64,000 nucleotides of DNA from assembly GCA_016722465.1 (NCBI GenBank), contig JADKJC010000001.1, positions 558,001 to 622,000 of the forward strand, written 5' to 3'. A model generated the notes under the pieces. The model was not told where the DNA came from and did no database searches. It saw only the letters and a list, made by a program, of their open reading frames with translations. Within the stretch, counting starts at the first letter, position 1; each line of letters opens with the position of its first letter. This DNA is from Chitinophagaceae bacterium. GTDB taxonomy: Bacteria; Bacteroidota; Bacteroidia; Chitinophagales; Chitinophagaceae. Positions 26,862 through 35,972 of the stretch are shown piece by piece. Position numbers and translations under genes: made by a program.

Positions 26862-27632
26862 TTAATTTTTATTGAACAATGAAGTAAAAAAATGATACCA
26901 GGGCTTCTTCTTTTCGGCTGTGTACTTTCCAAAGCCTTTCAAAAAATCCTGTTTCCTTTCCAGGTGCATTACTTTTTCAAAAGGAATGGTTGTTTCAGCA
27001 GGATACAAAAAACCGGGATGCAGTACCTTCACTTTTCTACCGATAATGTAACGGTTTAAATAAGATTCATCGTGCCATAAGGCAATGATGTTATTTTGAA
27101 GATCCTGTTCGGTGTAATCATTACAGGTGTTGATTAAAGACAGGTAGTTTTTTGCTGTGCCACCATTCAATCCACCCGCTGCATAGATACTTCCGTCGCC
27201 CATTGGCACATAAGCCGCTGATGCAGGATTTCTTTCATAAGTGAATTTGTCATTGGTTTTATTCCAGAAATAAGGATGTTGTGTAACAACAAGTTCCTCA
27301 TTGTTCAGTGGTAAAAACTCCTCCGGCAACACCGGCCTGGTTACTTTAATATTGGAGTTAAAGAAATAAACATACTCAAACGCAGCCAGCTCCTTTTCGA
27401 TTGATTTAAAGAAACGGAAACGGTATAGTGTTGGATAAGGCCATGGCAAAGGCTCCTGGTAAATTTTATGAACTGAAGAGGAGGTATCGTTGTAAATATG
27501 ATCCGCATCTGTAAAAACAAAATACTGCTTCCTGTAGCCGGGTAATAAAAACTGCTCAGCGCTTTCGTAGAAATTTTTCCAGAAAACTTCATACTTGCCG
27601 GTGCAGATGTATAAGATGGCGATGGTTGGCAT
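26862..27632 (-). CDS. GT6 family glycosyltransferase (ABO-type homologue)
   Basis: This retaining transferase resembles the GT6 family that includes the human ABO enzymes. The N-terminal IAILYICTGKYEVFWKNFYE, then QYFVFTDADHIY, PYPTLYRFRFF, YAAGGLNGGTAKNYLSLI and ALWHDESYLNRYIIGRKVKV follow family order. The metal-binding Asp-x-Asp of animal enzymes is replaced by NSN (in YVYFFNSNIKV), as in the metal-independent bacterial GT6 enzymes. I choose ATG 27632, 4 bases after the upstream methyltransferase stop; 27656 would overlap that gene. Donor choice (Gal or GalNAc) cannot be read here. It is followed by a GT11 fucosyltransferase. Confidence 0.88.
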   Translation of the reverse strand: MPTIAILYICTGKYEVFWKNFYESAEQFLLPGYRKQYFVFTDADHIYNDTSSSVHKIYQEPLPWPYPTLYRFRFFKSIEKELAAFEYVYFFNSNIKVTRPVLPEEFLPLNNEELVVTQHPYFWNKTNDKFTYERNPASAAYVPMGDGSIYAAGGLNGGTAKNYLSLINTCNDYTEQDLQNNIIALWHDESYLNRYIIGRKVKVLHPGFLYPAETTIPFEKVMHLERKQDFLKGFGKYTAEKKKPWYHFFTSLFNKN

Positions 27633-27636
27633 TGAC

Positions 27637-28392
27637 TTAATTTTTCTTACGGGCAAGAATCACGCACTCGGGTGAATAAGAGCGCCTGTTGGGCAATTTT
27701 AATTTTTTAAGCAAGGGCAACAATATCTTTATCGTCTTCAATAAAAAACGCTGGCTGAAATTTCTTTCCTGCCCATCGGTCCAGAAATCAAAGTTGCCGG
27801 TATAGCCTGCTTCCATGATCTCAAAATTATTTTTCAGCAACACAGCTTTCCATTTGTCTACATCCATACTCGGTACAAAATGCCTGTCCAGGTTCTCTTT
27901 ATCCAAATAGGTATGCAGCCAGTTCTGAATCTTACCTCCAAAGTTTGGCGCCGTGATATATACATAACCGCCGGGTTTGGTGAGATCGGCATGCAACTGT
28001 ACCATGTTTTCAAACTCTACAAAATGCTCGATAAAGCCAGCCGAAAACACCACATCATATTTTACCTCCTTGTTAATCTGCATCACATCTTCCTGCGAAA
28101 AAAAACCCGTCTTAAAATTATTTTTTTGCAGCCAGTTTACCATGGCTGGCAAAAATTTTGTCTGGTCGATACCATTCAGTGTATACCCTGCTTTGCCAAA
28201 ATGATAAATGAACCTGCCGGGATATACACCAATTTCAAAAACAGATTTACCATTGCCCATACCGGCCTTGCCCAAGTATTTGTACAACATTTTTACCGTG
28301 CAGTAATTCTCCGGCATAGGCGATAATACAAAATCTTCGTAGCCTTTATCCCAGTAGCCGCTGTCTGCCAGGTTTGTTGCTGTTGGTTCCAT
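27637..28392 (-). CDS. SAM-dependent methyltransferase (class I)
   Basis: The 251-residue protein has motif I VFEIGVYPGRFIYHFGKAGY, motif II region GFFSQEDVMQ, DVVFSAGFIEHFVEFENMVQ (motif post-II) and LTKPGGYVYITAPNFGG (motif III). This is the Methyltransf_23/11-type Rossmann fold. The Gly-x-Gly of motif I is modified (Gly-Val-Tyr-Pro-Gly). The target is unknown; its place among glycosyltransferase genes suggests methylation of a sugar or of a glycan terminus. It starts the small group methyltransferase-GT6-GT11. Confidence 0.85.
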   Translation of the reverse strand: MEPTATNLADSGYWDKGYEDFVLSPMPENYCTVKMLYKYLGKAGMGNGKSVFEIGVYPGRFIYHFGKAGYTLNGIDQTKFLPAMVNWLQKNNFKTGFFSQEDVMQINKEVKYDVVFSAGFIEHFVEFENMVQLHADLTKPGGYVYITAPNFGGKIQNWLHTYLDKENLDRHFVPSMDVDKWKAVLLKNNFEIMEAGYTGNFDFWTDGQERNFSQRFLLKTIKILLPLLKKLKLPNRRSYSPECVILARKKN

Positions 28393-28476
28393 AAAATAAA
28401 TTCAGTTATTATATTAATTCAGGAAAATTTATGTTTAGCAGAGCCATTGATGTATTAAGACAGAAAGTACGAGAGT

Positions 28477-28492
28477 CCCGCCATGGCGGGAA
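28477..28492. repeat. Perfect 16-bp palindrome TCCCGCCATGGCGGGA
   Basis: A perfect palindrome in the 137-base gap between the methyltransferase and the second ABC exporter. GC-rich palindromes of this kind are dispersed elements. No other copy of this exact one is in the window. Confidence 0.6.
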
Positions 28493-28529
28493 CGATGATG
28501 CCATGAAATTCCGATCCTGGTATCAGCAA

Positions 28530-30332
28530 TTATTTTATCTCCTGCATCTCCACCAAAGTTTTGTAAAACGAACTGCGTTGCATCAGGCTATCATGATTTC
28601 CTCTCTCAATGATCTCTCCTCTTTGCAACACAATGATTTCATCTGCACTCCTGATGGTACTCAGCCGGTGTGCAATCACCAGTGATGTCCTGTCTTTCAT
28701 CAAATGATTTACTGCATCCTGCACCAGCCGTTCGCTTTCTGTATCGAGTGAGGAGGTGGCTTCATCCAAAATCAATATTGGTGGATTTTGCAATACTGCT
28801 CTTGCAATAGTTACTCTTTGCCTTTCGCCTCCACTGAGCTTTACACCACGGTCGCCGATATTGGTATCATATCCCTCTTCTTTAGCTGAAATAAAATTAT
28901 GTGCATTGGCAATCTTTGCTGCTTCCGTCACCGATTCTCTTGAAGCATGAATATCGCCGAGTGCGATGTTGCTGGCAATGGTATCGTTAAATAAAATCGG
29001 TTCCTGTGTAACTACGCTCATTTGCTTACGCAGCGACTCCATAGTATAATCCCTGATATCAATGCCATCGATCAGTATCTGGCCGCCGGTAATATCATGC
29101 AGCCTTGGAATCAGGTCTGCCACGGTTGATTTACCGGCACCGGATGAACCGACGAGTGCCACTGTTTTTCCTTTCTCAATGGTAAAACTGATATTTTTTA
29201 AGATGACGGTATCTTCATTATATGCAAAACTCACATTCCTGAACTCAATGTTATGGTTGAAGGATTTTAGTTCAACGGCATCCGGTTTGTTTTGAATGGT
29301 TTCTGGTGTTTGCAGGATGGCTTCAATGCGTTCCACTGCACCCATTCCTTTTCGCACATTGGAGATGGAATTGGCGAGGTTCTTTGCAGGGTTCAGCAGC
29401 ATGGCAAAGCTGATAATATAAGAAATCAAATCACTACCGGCAAGGTCACGGCTATCGTTCAATGCCAGCCTGCCACCTACATACAGGATGATGGATAAAA
29501 CAATTACGCCCAATACTTCTGTTAAAGGGCTTGCAAGGTCTCTCCTGATTGTCATCTTATTCAATACAGCAAATAGTTTTTGATTCAATGCCAGGAATTT
29601 ATCCATCATGGATTGTTCGGCATTAAAAACCTTGATCACTTTAATGCCGCCCAGTGTTTCCTCGAGGTGAGAAATTACACCCCCATTGATGTCCCAAAAT
29701 TCATTGGATTGCTTTTTCAATCTTTTACTTACACGGCCAATGATGAACGCAGTGATGGGTAATAACAACAATAACAGCAAAGAGAGTTTGGGGCTTAAAT
29801 AAATCATATACCCAAGAAAACCCAAAATGGTGAGCGGATCTTTTATCAATCCTTCCATACCCATGATAATAGATGCCTGCACTTCAAATACGTCGCCGTT
29901 CATACGGCTGATCATATCGCCCTTGCGCTGTTCTGAATAAAAACTAAGTGGCAGCCTGAGTACTTTATTATACAAGCGAAGGCGGAAACTGGATAAAATA
30001 TCATTGCGGACAGGAGTGGAAATAAAGTTGGAAATGTATAGAAATAAATTCCTGAAAAAAGTAGCGATCACCATTGCAAGGCAAATCACCAGCAAGCCCT
30101 GCAGCCTGTCTTTTTGAATGATATCCTGCAGGTAGGTTTTCAATCCGCCAATGGCGTTTGTCTGCAGGGGTGCTGTGGTATTTTCCTGGTTGAATATCAG
30201 GCTGAGGAAGGGTGCCAGCATACCAATTGATACGATGGAGAAAAGGCTGGATAAGAGCGTAAACAATAAATAAAGGAATAGCTTATCCTTCGGGATCCTT
30301 ATATGACTGAAAATACTGTATGAACTTTTCAT
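28530..30332 (-). CDS. ABC exporter, fused permease-ATPase (MsbA-type)
   Basis: The 600-residue half-transporter has an N-terminal six-helix permease domain and a C-terminal ATPase with Walker A GSSGAGKSTVADL, Q-loop VVTQEPILFND, signature LSGGERQRVTIARA, Walker B ILILDEATSSLDT and H-loop IAHRLSTI. It is distinct from the exporter at 24107. Its place in the middle of the glycosyltransferase genes makes flipping or export of a lipid-linked glycan likely; MsbA-type transport of lipid A core is the main alternative. Confidence 0.92.
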   Translation of the reverse strand: MKSSYSIFSHIRIPKDKLFLYLLFTLLSSLFSIVSIGMLAPFLSLIFNQENTTAPLQTNAIGGLKTYLQDIIQKDRLQGLLVICLAMVIATFFRNLFLYISNFISTPVRNDILSSFRLRLYNKVLRLPLSFYSEQRKGDMISRMNGDVFEVQASIIMGMEGLIKDPLTILGFLGYMIYLSPKLSLLLLLLLPITAFIIGRVSKRLKKQSNEFWDINGGVISHLEETLGGIKVIKVFNAEQSMMDKFLALNQKLFAVLNKMTIRRDLASPLTEVLGVIVLSIILYVGGRLALNDSRDLAGSDLISYIISFAMLLNPAKNLANSISNVRKGMGAVERIEAILQTPETIQNKPDAVELKSFNHNIEFRNVSFAYNEDTVILKNISFTIEKGKTVALVGSSGAGKSTVADLIPRLHDITGGQILIDGIDIRDYTMESLRKQMSVVTQEPILFNDTIASNIALGDIHASRESVTEAAKIANAHNFISAKEEGYDTNIGDRGVKLSGGERQRVTIARAVLQNPPILILDEATSSLDTESERLVQDAVNHLMKDRTSLVIAHRLSTIRSADEIIVLQRGEIIERGNHDSLMQRSSFYKTLVEMQEIK

Positions 30333-30402
30333 TTGTTGTTATTGTAAACCGGCGCAAATTTACAGGTATTACAGCAACTGGCGAACATTGGTGGATGACC
30401 GG

Positions 30403-31293
30403 CTATTGCTGGATTGGCAAGGGGTAATTACTGATGGCCCATTTCTTTGCAAATAATTTTTTCAGCAATGGCAGTTTTTTATACGACAATTTATCCTTCA
30501 TCATCTTTTGCGGCATACAACCCTGCAATAATTCAACCTGCTGGTGCAAGTCAAGCTTGCCCTTGATGGCAAAAAACTGTTGCAGAAATACCCTGTATTC
30601 TTTCAGGTACCAGTAATGAAAGATGGCATCCTCCGCAGCTTTGATAGTAAAGTTTTTTTGCAATGTAAAGCTGAATGCGAATTGCTCCACGGTATGCCTG
30701 GGGAAATTTGGATAAACAGCATCGGTAATGGCCAGCACCTGGTCAAGCAGGTAAGCCTTGTCACTGTTCATCCCAATCACACCAGCATTCCACATAAACA
30801 TCTTATCAAGATCAGTAAGCTGTGTGCCGCTGATGCAGACAGGGGCCATCAAAAAACGTTGCCATTTTTTTGATTCGATATTGTTTCTTTTGTTGATGAG
30901 CCCTTCATTGGTATGCATATACACAACACCATTTTCAATATCTGTGAAAAGTCCTGACAAAGACTGTTGGCAGCTGGTATCAGTATCGCAGTATATAAGA
31001 TTACCCTTGTGTTTACTAAAAAAATCCTGCAGCACTTTTATTTTCACCCGGTGTACAAAATCAATGGCTCCCCGCCATTCGGTAATTTTTTGCAGTGCCA
31101 CCTGTTCAATAATGGGATTGTGAAAAATGGCCAGTTCTTTTTCAAAATAGGTTGGGTTGTCTGTATAGAGCACAATGCAGATATCTTCCGGTTTATTATG
31201 CTGCATTAGTTGCAGCAATGCGAACCGGCACTCGGCCAGTATCTCCTCTTTTCCATAAGCCTGGAACAATATGAAATTTTTTACTGCACTCAT
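30403..31293 (-). CDS. Putative GT-A glycosyltransferase
   Basis: The 296-residue protein starts with VKNFILFQAYGKEEILAECR and contains LIYCDTDTSCQQSL, where Asp-Thr-Asp is a plausible metal- and sugar-nucleotide-binding DxD motif, and FMWNAGVIGMNS, the segment that often follows in GT-A folds. I cannot assign a CAZy family with confidence. Its start overlaps the end of the GT25 gene by 4 bases, so the two are translationally coupled. It belongs to the surface-glycan region. Confidence 0.7.
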   Translation of the reverse strand: MSAVKNFILFQAYGKEEILAECRFALLQLMQHNKPEDICIVLYTDNPTYFEKELAIFHNPIIEQVALQKITEWRGAIDFVHRVKIKVLQDFFSKHKGNLIYCDTDTSCQQSLSGLFTDIENGVVYMHTNEGLINKRNNIESKKWQRFLMAPVCISGTQLTDLDKMFMWNAGVIGMNSDKAYLLDQVLAITDAVYPNFPRHTVEQFAFSFTLQKNFTIKAAEDAIFHYWYLKEYRVFLQQFFAIKGKLDLHQQVELLQGCMPQKMMKDKLSYKKLPLLKKLFAKKWAISNYPLPIQQ

Positions 31294-32051
31294 TGATGGA
31301 GGTATGAAGTTACCGGCTGTTCATTTACCTGGTATTGCTGGTTGATGAGTTTAGGAACCGTGATAAATGCATTGAGCAACTGATTGGTAATAGTAAATGC
31401 CAACAGGTTGTCGGCGGTATAAACAAGTGGCGTTTGCTGCTGCAATAAAATTTTCGCTGCTGCATTGGTAATGGCATAGGCATGCGTACAATCATGAAAG
31501 CCTGCTTTTTGCAAATGTGTTGAAAAAACTTCGGGGTATAAATGATCGATGATAGTATGATTAAGTGTTCTTTTTAAACCGAGCGAATACAGCAAATGAT
31601 AAAAAAATTTCTTTATTGATGCATTTGAAGGAGCCGTCTCATTCTTTGCAAATCCAAGGTAAAACAATTGCCAGTCTGCAGGCAATTCTGATGTGATTGC
31701 AGAAAATAATTGGATTGCATTTTTATCTACTACCACATCATCTTCCAGTACCAATACTTTTTGATAATTATTGCTGATTATATCCTGGTAGATCATGGTA
31801 TGACTGAGTGAACAACCGATCTCACCCTTCGTCATATCCTTGTGCATGATGTGTTTTTGTTTTGCCGATACAGGATCATATATCTTTCTGGAAACCAGTT
31901 CATCAACATTCATGTTTTTTTTATCAGCGCCATACATCAATGTATAGTTGAGCCCTGCCAGTTCCTGTTGAATGTGCAAATGCCTGTCCATAGCCCTTTC
32001 CAGGGTTACTACATATATTTTGTCAAAAAAATTATTGAGTGGTGCAAACAT
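31290..32051 (-). CDS. GT25-type glycosyltransferase
   Basis: Family GT25 (LPS and collagen-type galactosyl transferases) is indicated by IYVVTLERAMDRHLHIQQEL, then MTKGEIGCSLSHTMIYQDII and KVLVLEDDVVVD, and by THAYAITNAAAKILL near the end. The Glu-Asp-Asp is the sugar-nucleotide-binding motif. I choose ATG 32051, which begins after the upstream comM stop (32063); the ATG at 32075 would overlap it. The product is probably a cytoplasmic-face enzyme adding a sugar to LPS or a related glycan. Confidence 0.85.
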   Translation of the reverse strand: MFAPLNNFFDKIYVVTLERAMDRHLHIQQELAGLNYTLMYGADKKNMNVDELVSRKIYDPVSAKQKHIMHKDMTKGEIGCSLSHTMIYQDIISNNYQKVLVLEDDVVVDKNAIQLFSAITSELPADWQLFYLGFAKNETAPSNASIKKFFYHLLYSLGLKRTLNHTIIDHLYPEVFSTHLQKAGFHDCTHAYAITNAAAKILLQQQTPLVYTADNLLAFTITNQLLNAFITVPKLINQQYQVNEQPVTSYLHQ

Positions 32052-32062
32052 TGATGTATCTT

Positions 32063-33610
32063 TTATCCTGCCCATCCTTCCCTGTCTAAACTGCGGTACT
32101 GGATGGCTTCCGCAATATGCTCGGCTTTTATATCGCTGCTGCCTGCAAGATCGGCAATAGTACGGCTAACTTTTAAAATTCTGTCATAAGCCCTTGCAGA
32201 TAAATTTAATTTTTCCATGGCAATCTTCAGTAAATTTTGACAAGCCGTGTTGATCACACAAACTTCTTTCAACGTTTTACTACTCATCTGTGCGTTGGCA
32301 TATACCCCTTCATTATCCTTGTATCTTTCTTCCTGTATGGCTCTTGCTTTAATCACCCTTTCCCTGATCGCTTCACTTTTTTCAAATTGTTTTACGGATG
32401 ACAATTCACTAAAAGCTACCGGTGTTACTTCCACATGCAGATCAATCCTGTCCAGCAATGGCCCTGAAATTTTATTCAGGTATTTCTGAACAGCTCCCGG
32501 CGGGCAGGTACATTCTTTTTCGGGATGATTGAAATAGCCGCAGGGACAAGGATTCATAGAAGCGATCAACATAAACGATGCAGGGAAATCCATTGCCACT
32601 TTTGCCCGGCTGATGGTAACTTTTCTCTCTTCCATCGGCTGCCGCATTACTTCCAGCACCGTTCTTTTAAATTCCGGCAACTCATCTAAAAACAATACGC
32701 CATTGTGTGCCAGTGAAATTTCTCCAGGCTGGGGATTACCACCACCACCCACCAGTGCAACATCCGAAATGGTGTGATGTGGCGAACGGTAGGGTCTTTT
32801 TGAAATGAGCGTTGCATTCTCCGGAAGTTTGCCCGCTACACTGTGTATCTTGGTTGTTTCCAATGCTTCATGCAATGTCAATGGCGGAAGAATGGTTGGC
32901 AAACGCTTTGCCAGCATGGTTTTACCGGCCCCCGGTGGCCCAATCAGGATGGCATTGTGCCCTCCTGCTGCTGCAATCTCCAGTGCCCGTTTAATATTCT
33001 CCTGCCCTTTTACATCTGCAAAATCAATTTCAAAATCACTTTGTGCGTAAGCAAATTCTTCTCTTGTATTTACCATCACCGGAGCTAAAGAACTCTCATC
33101 TTTAAAAAATGCGATCACTTGATTGAGGTGGCTTACGCCGTATACTTTTAAATTATTCACCATCGCCGCTTCCCTTGCATTTTGTTTGGGAACAATGAGT
33201 CCTTTAAAATTTTCTTTTCTTGCCTGTATGGCAATGGGCAATGCCCCTTTAATAGAACGTACTTCACCATTAAGGCTCAGCTCACCCATAATTACATAGT
33301 CAGCTATTTTTTCAGGATTGTCTATCTGCTCACTTGCTGCCAATGTACCGATGGCAATGGGCAGATCGAATGCAGTACCACTTTTCCGGATATCGGCGGG
33401 TGCAAGGTTTACGATCAGCCTGGTTCGTGGCATAAAATATCCATTGTCCTTGATGGCACTTTCCACCCTCAGCATACTCTCCTTTACCGCACTGTCGGGC
33501 AGGCCAACAATTACTGCTTCTGATTTACCCTGGTTATTAATATTCACTTCCACCGCAATGGTAATGGCTTCCACACCGTACACTGCACTGCCAAAAGTTT
33601 TTACCAACAT
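32063..33610 (-). CDS. comM: YifB/ComM-type Mg-chelatase-like AAA+ ATPase
   Basis: The 515-residue protein has an N-terminal Lon-protease-like fold (GSAVYGVEAITIAVEVNI and VGLPDSAVKESMLRVESAIK), an AAA+ core with Walker A LIGPPGAGKTMLAKRLP and Walker B NGVLFLDELPEF, a Cys-rich insertion (NPCPCGYFNHPEKECTCPPG) and a C-terminal Mg-chelatase domain (LSARAYDRILKVSRTIADLA). In competent proteobacteria ComM is a helicase promoting branch migration during transformation. Length and motif order are normal. It is unrelated in function to the flanking glycosyltransferases. Confidence 0.94.
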   Translation of the reverse strand: MLVKTFGSAVYGVEAITIAVEVNINNQGKSEAVIVGLPDSAVKESMLRVESAIKDNGYFMPRTRLIVNLAPADIRKSGTAFDLPIAIGTLAASEQIDNPEKIADYVIMGELSLNGEVRSIKGALPIAIQARKENFKGLIVPKQNAREAAMVNNLKVYGVSHLNQVIAFFKDESSLAPVMVNTREEFAYAQSDFEIDFADVKGQENIKRALEIAAAGGHNAILIGPPGAGKTMLAKRLPTILPPLTLHEALETTKIHSVAGKLPENATLISKRPYRSPHHTISDVALVGGGGNPQPGEISLAHNGVLFLDELPEFKRTVLEVMRQPMEERKVTISRAKVAMDFPASFMLIASMNPCPCGYFNHPEKECTCPPGAVQKYLNKISGPLLDRIDLHVEVTPVAFSELSSVKQFEKSEAIRERVIKARAIQEERYKDNEGVYANAQMSSKTLKEVCVINTACQNLLKIAMEKLNLSARAYDRILKVSRTIADLAGSSDIKAEHIAEAIQYRSLDREGWAG

Positions 33611-33698
33611 GATGCGTTGTTGTTTGTTTTAAGAAATCGTGTAACCGCAATCTGAAAGTACGAAAAAATAAAAGTTGTGCAAGCATTTATAAAACGGC

Positions 33699-34570
33699 CT
33701 AACAGGCATTGTAATAACAGCCGATCTGTACGAAGTCATCTTTTTTATAAATATAAGCAAGCGGTATTTTGCCGTAAAAGGCAGCCCACAAACTGAAAGT
33801 GCTTGGCGGACCAATGATGGCATCACAGGCAGCCAGGCTGTACATGTCTGTAACAAAGTGACGCTGCCCCGTAAATATTTTTAATGCCGGAGGAAAATGA
33901 CTTTTATCGATGGATTCAATCGCAGCAATTACAAAGGCGCAGGTTTTGCCTGCTGTAGCAAATTGTTCCTGTACCTGCAACATTTTTTCTGCATACACAT
34001 CATCTTCATAATACCAGATGCCAGCTTCATAGCGGATATAATCGCCCCGGCGTATATGCACACCAATCACCACATCTGCTGCCGCCCTCGCATCATTGAT
34101 GACTGCATTCACTTCATCCCGGTATTTTTTTATGGGTGTAAAAAATTCCGTATCTCATCCTGGTGCTTTTGCAGGTTCATCCTGTCCCTGAATAACCAGC
34201 CCTCCGTAATCACAATTTTATTTTTTGCATTGGCAACAAAGTCAGGGTCATTCAGATCAAAATCATCGTATTGTTTGAATATCCTGTAGAGCCGGTAAAA
34301 GGGGGTGGCGCTAAATAATTTGTGAGTGATATCCGCCCATAAACGAAACAACCTGCTGAAAGCACGGTCAAGAAAATGATTCCTGAAAAGCGTTGTGCTG
34401 ATCGGATGTCCGTTGAAATTATTGTTGCTGGTAGCTTCAAAAAAGGGTTCGAACTCATCAAACTCAGGATTGTACAATTTGTAGCCATGTTCCATGCAGT
34501 TTGCAGCCAGGTGCACAAAAGAAATGATCCTGTTCGCCAATCTCCCGCCTTTGTAATTGTTGATTACCAT
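33699..34570 (-). CDS. Fucosyltransferase-like protein (frameshifted)
   Basis: The first frame (from 34570) gives NNYKGGRLANRIISFVHLAA, an N-terminus like GT11-related proteins. The second (to 33699) gives VVIGVHIRRGDYIRYEAGIW, the conserved HxRRxDY GDP-fucose-binding motif, and ACDAIIGPPSTFSLWAAFYG near the C-terminus. The frames join as RNFFTPIKKYRDEVNAVIND if one A is restored to the run at 34140-34145 (plus strand), giving about 290 residues. The family is close to, but more diverged than, the GT11 at 26008. Acceptor and linkage are unknown. It lies after an unrelated MutS-like gene at the end of the glycan region. Confidence 0.78.
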
Positions 34571-34645
34571 TCGTTTTTATTCAGCCGCAAAAGTAAGCCT
34601 TCATTTCAAAACTATATCAAAGGGAAATATTGAAACGCAAACGAA

Positions 34646-35963
34646 TTACAATTGCTGCAGCATCTTCACCACGCCTTCATTTTTTAAAATGAGGTAACCC
34701 AGCCGGTCGTTACTGATGCCTTCTTTTAACTGGTAATTGAATACCAGCTGGTCATCGGTTACAGCGGTTTCAAAATAATTGAAGATAATATTGGGATACT
34801 GTTTGAGTGGCTCACCAATTTCGTACAAATGAGTAGAAAGAATAAAAGCGCTGTTACGAATTTTCAGAAACCCCTCAATCACGGTAGTAGAACACTTCAT
34901 GGCATCCTGCACATTGGTGCCTTTAAACAATTCGTCGATCAGTATCAGCCAGTTCTTTTTTATCCGAAATTTTTTGAACGGTGGATTTGATCCGCTGCAC
35001 TTCATTATAAAAATAACTTTCGCCCCTGGCAATATTATCCACTACGTTGATATTGCTTAGCATCCCGTCAAACACACTCAGTTCCATGGATGCAGCCGGC
35101 ACCCCCATTCCCATGTGTGCCAGGAATAGTGCTGTACCTACCGACTTGATAAAAGTACTTTTGCCAGCCATATTAGCACCGGTAAGGAACATGAAATTCT
35201 TCTCCGGCAATAACCGGATATCGTAGTCAACAGGCTGCTGCAATAACAAATGGTACAGCCCTTTTACATTTAGCAATGGCTTGCGGTCTTCCACAAAAGA
35301 CGGGAATACAAGGTTTAAATTTTTCACGGCCATCGCCATGCCATACCAGGCATCAATCTGGTACCATGTTTCCAGTAAATCAAGCGTATTTTGCTTGTAT
35401 CGGTACCGTAAAAAATGCGCCAGTGCCAATTGTTTGGTAACCGGCATTTCTTTTGATTTGTTATATAACTTTACTTCCCGGATCTGATCTTTATCCAGCA
35501 TGGAAGCCACCTGCATTAATAGCCTTTTCATGGGCGCCGGTGCATCATCGGTTAAAAAATACTTGTCTTGTTGCTGCAAGCCTTTGATGAAATCAAAAGC
35601 ATGTTCGGTGGAATATCTTACAAATGAAAAATCAGGGCCATGAAAAATTTTATACGCCATGGCGCCGGCTTTGGAGGGATGCTCAGGTATTTCATCAATG
35701 GTAGCGCCGTAATATTTTTCCACCACCATCACTGATCCATTGCTGATCTGCTGCGGCCAGTACTGTTCTTTATGGATGATGGTTTGTAATGTTTGCTGGA
35801 TGCCCTGTATCTGCCCGATGGTTTTAAGCGGTGTGGAAAAATTGGCCAGCATTTTTTGCCTGCCCCCGGCAGTGCGGCAAAAATTCAATTTATTAAAAAC
35901 AGAAAAATCTTCTTCTGCATTCAGTATCGAAAGATCGGCTAACGTTGTTTTGTCAATTTCCAT
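34646..35963 (-). CDS. MutS-related ATPase, short form (frameshifted)
   Basis: This is the short Bacteroidota-type MutS relative lacking the mismatch-recognition domain. The core (residues about 1-240) precedes an ATPase domain with Walker A MFLTGANMAGKSTFIKSVGT, DNIARGESYFYNEVQRIK and, after the break, Walker B LILIDELFKGTN and STHLYEIG. The frame from 35963 ends early after DKKEL; removing one T from the run at 34956-34961 (plus strand) joins it to KKNWLILIDELFKG, giving about 440 residues. It probably acts on DNA structures rather than mismatches, but this is inference. It lies 9 bases after dihydroorotase. Confidence 0.85.
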
Positions 35964-35972
35964 AACTACCCT

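Noticed and set aside
32051..32075. ATG 32075 as the start of the GT25 gene
   Set aside because: It would overlap the comM stop by 13 bases and adds residues with no family match; ATG 32051 starts after the stop.
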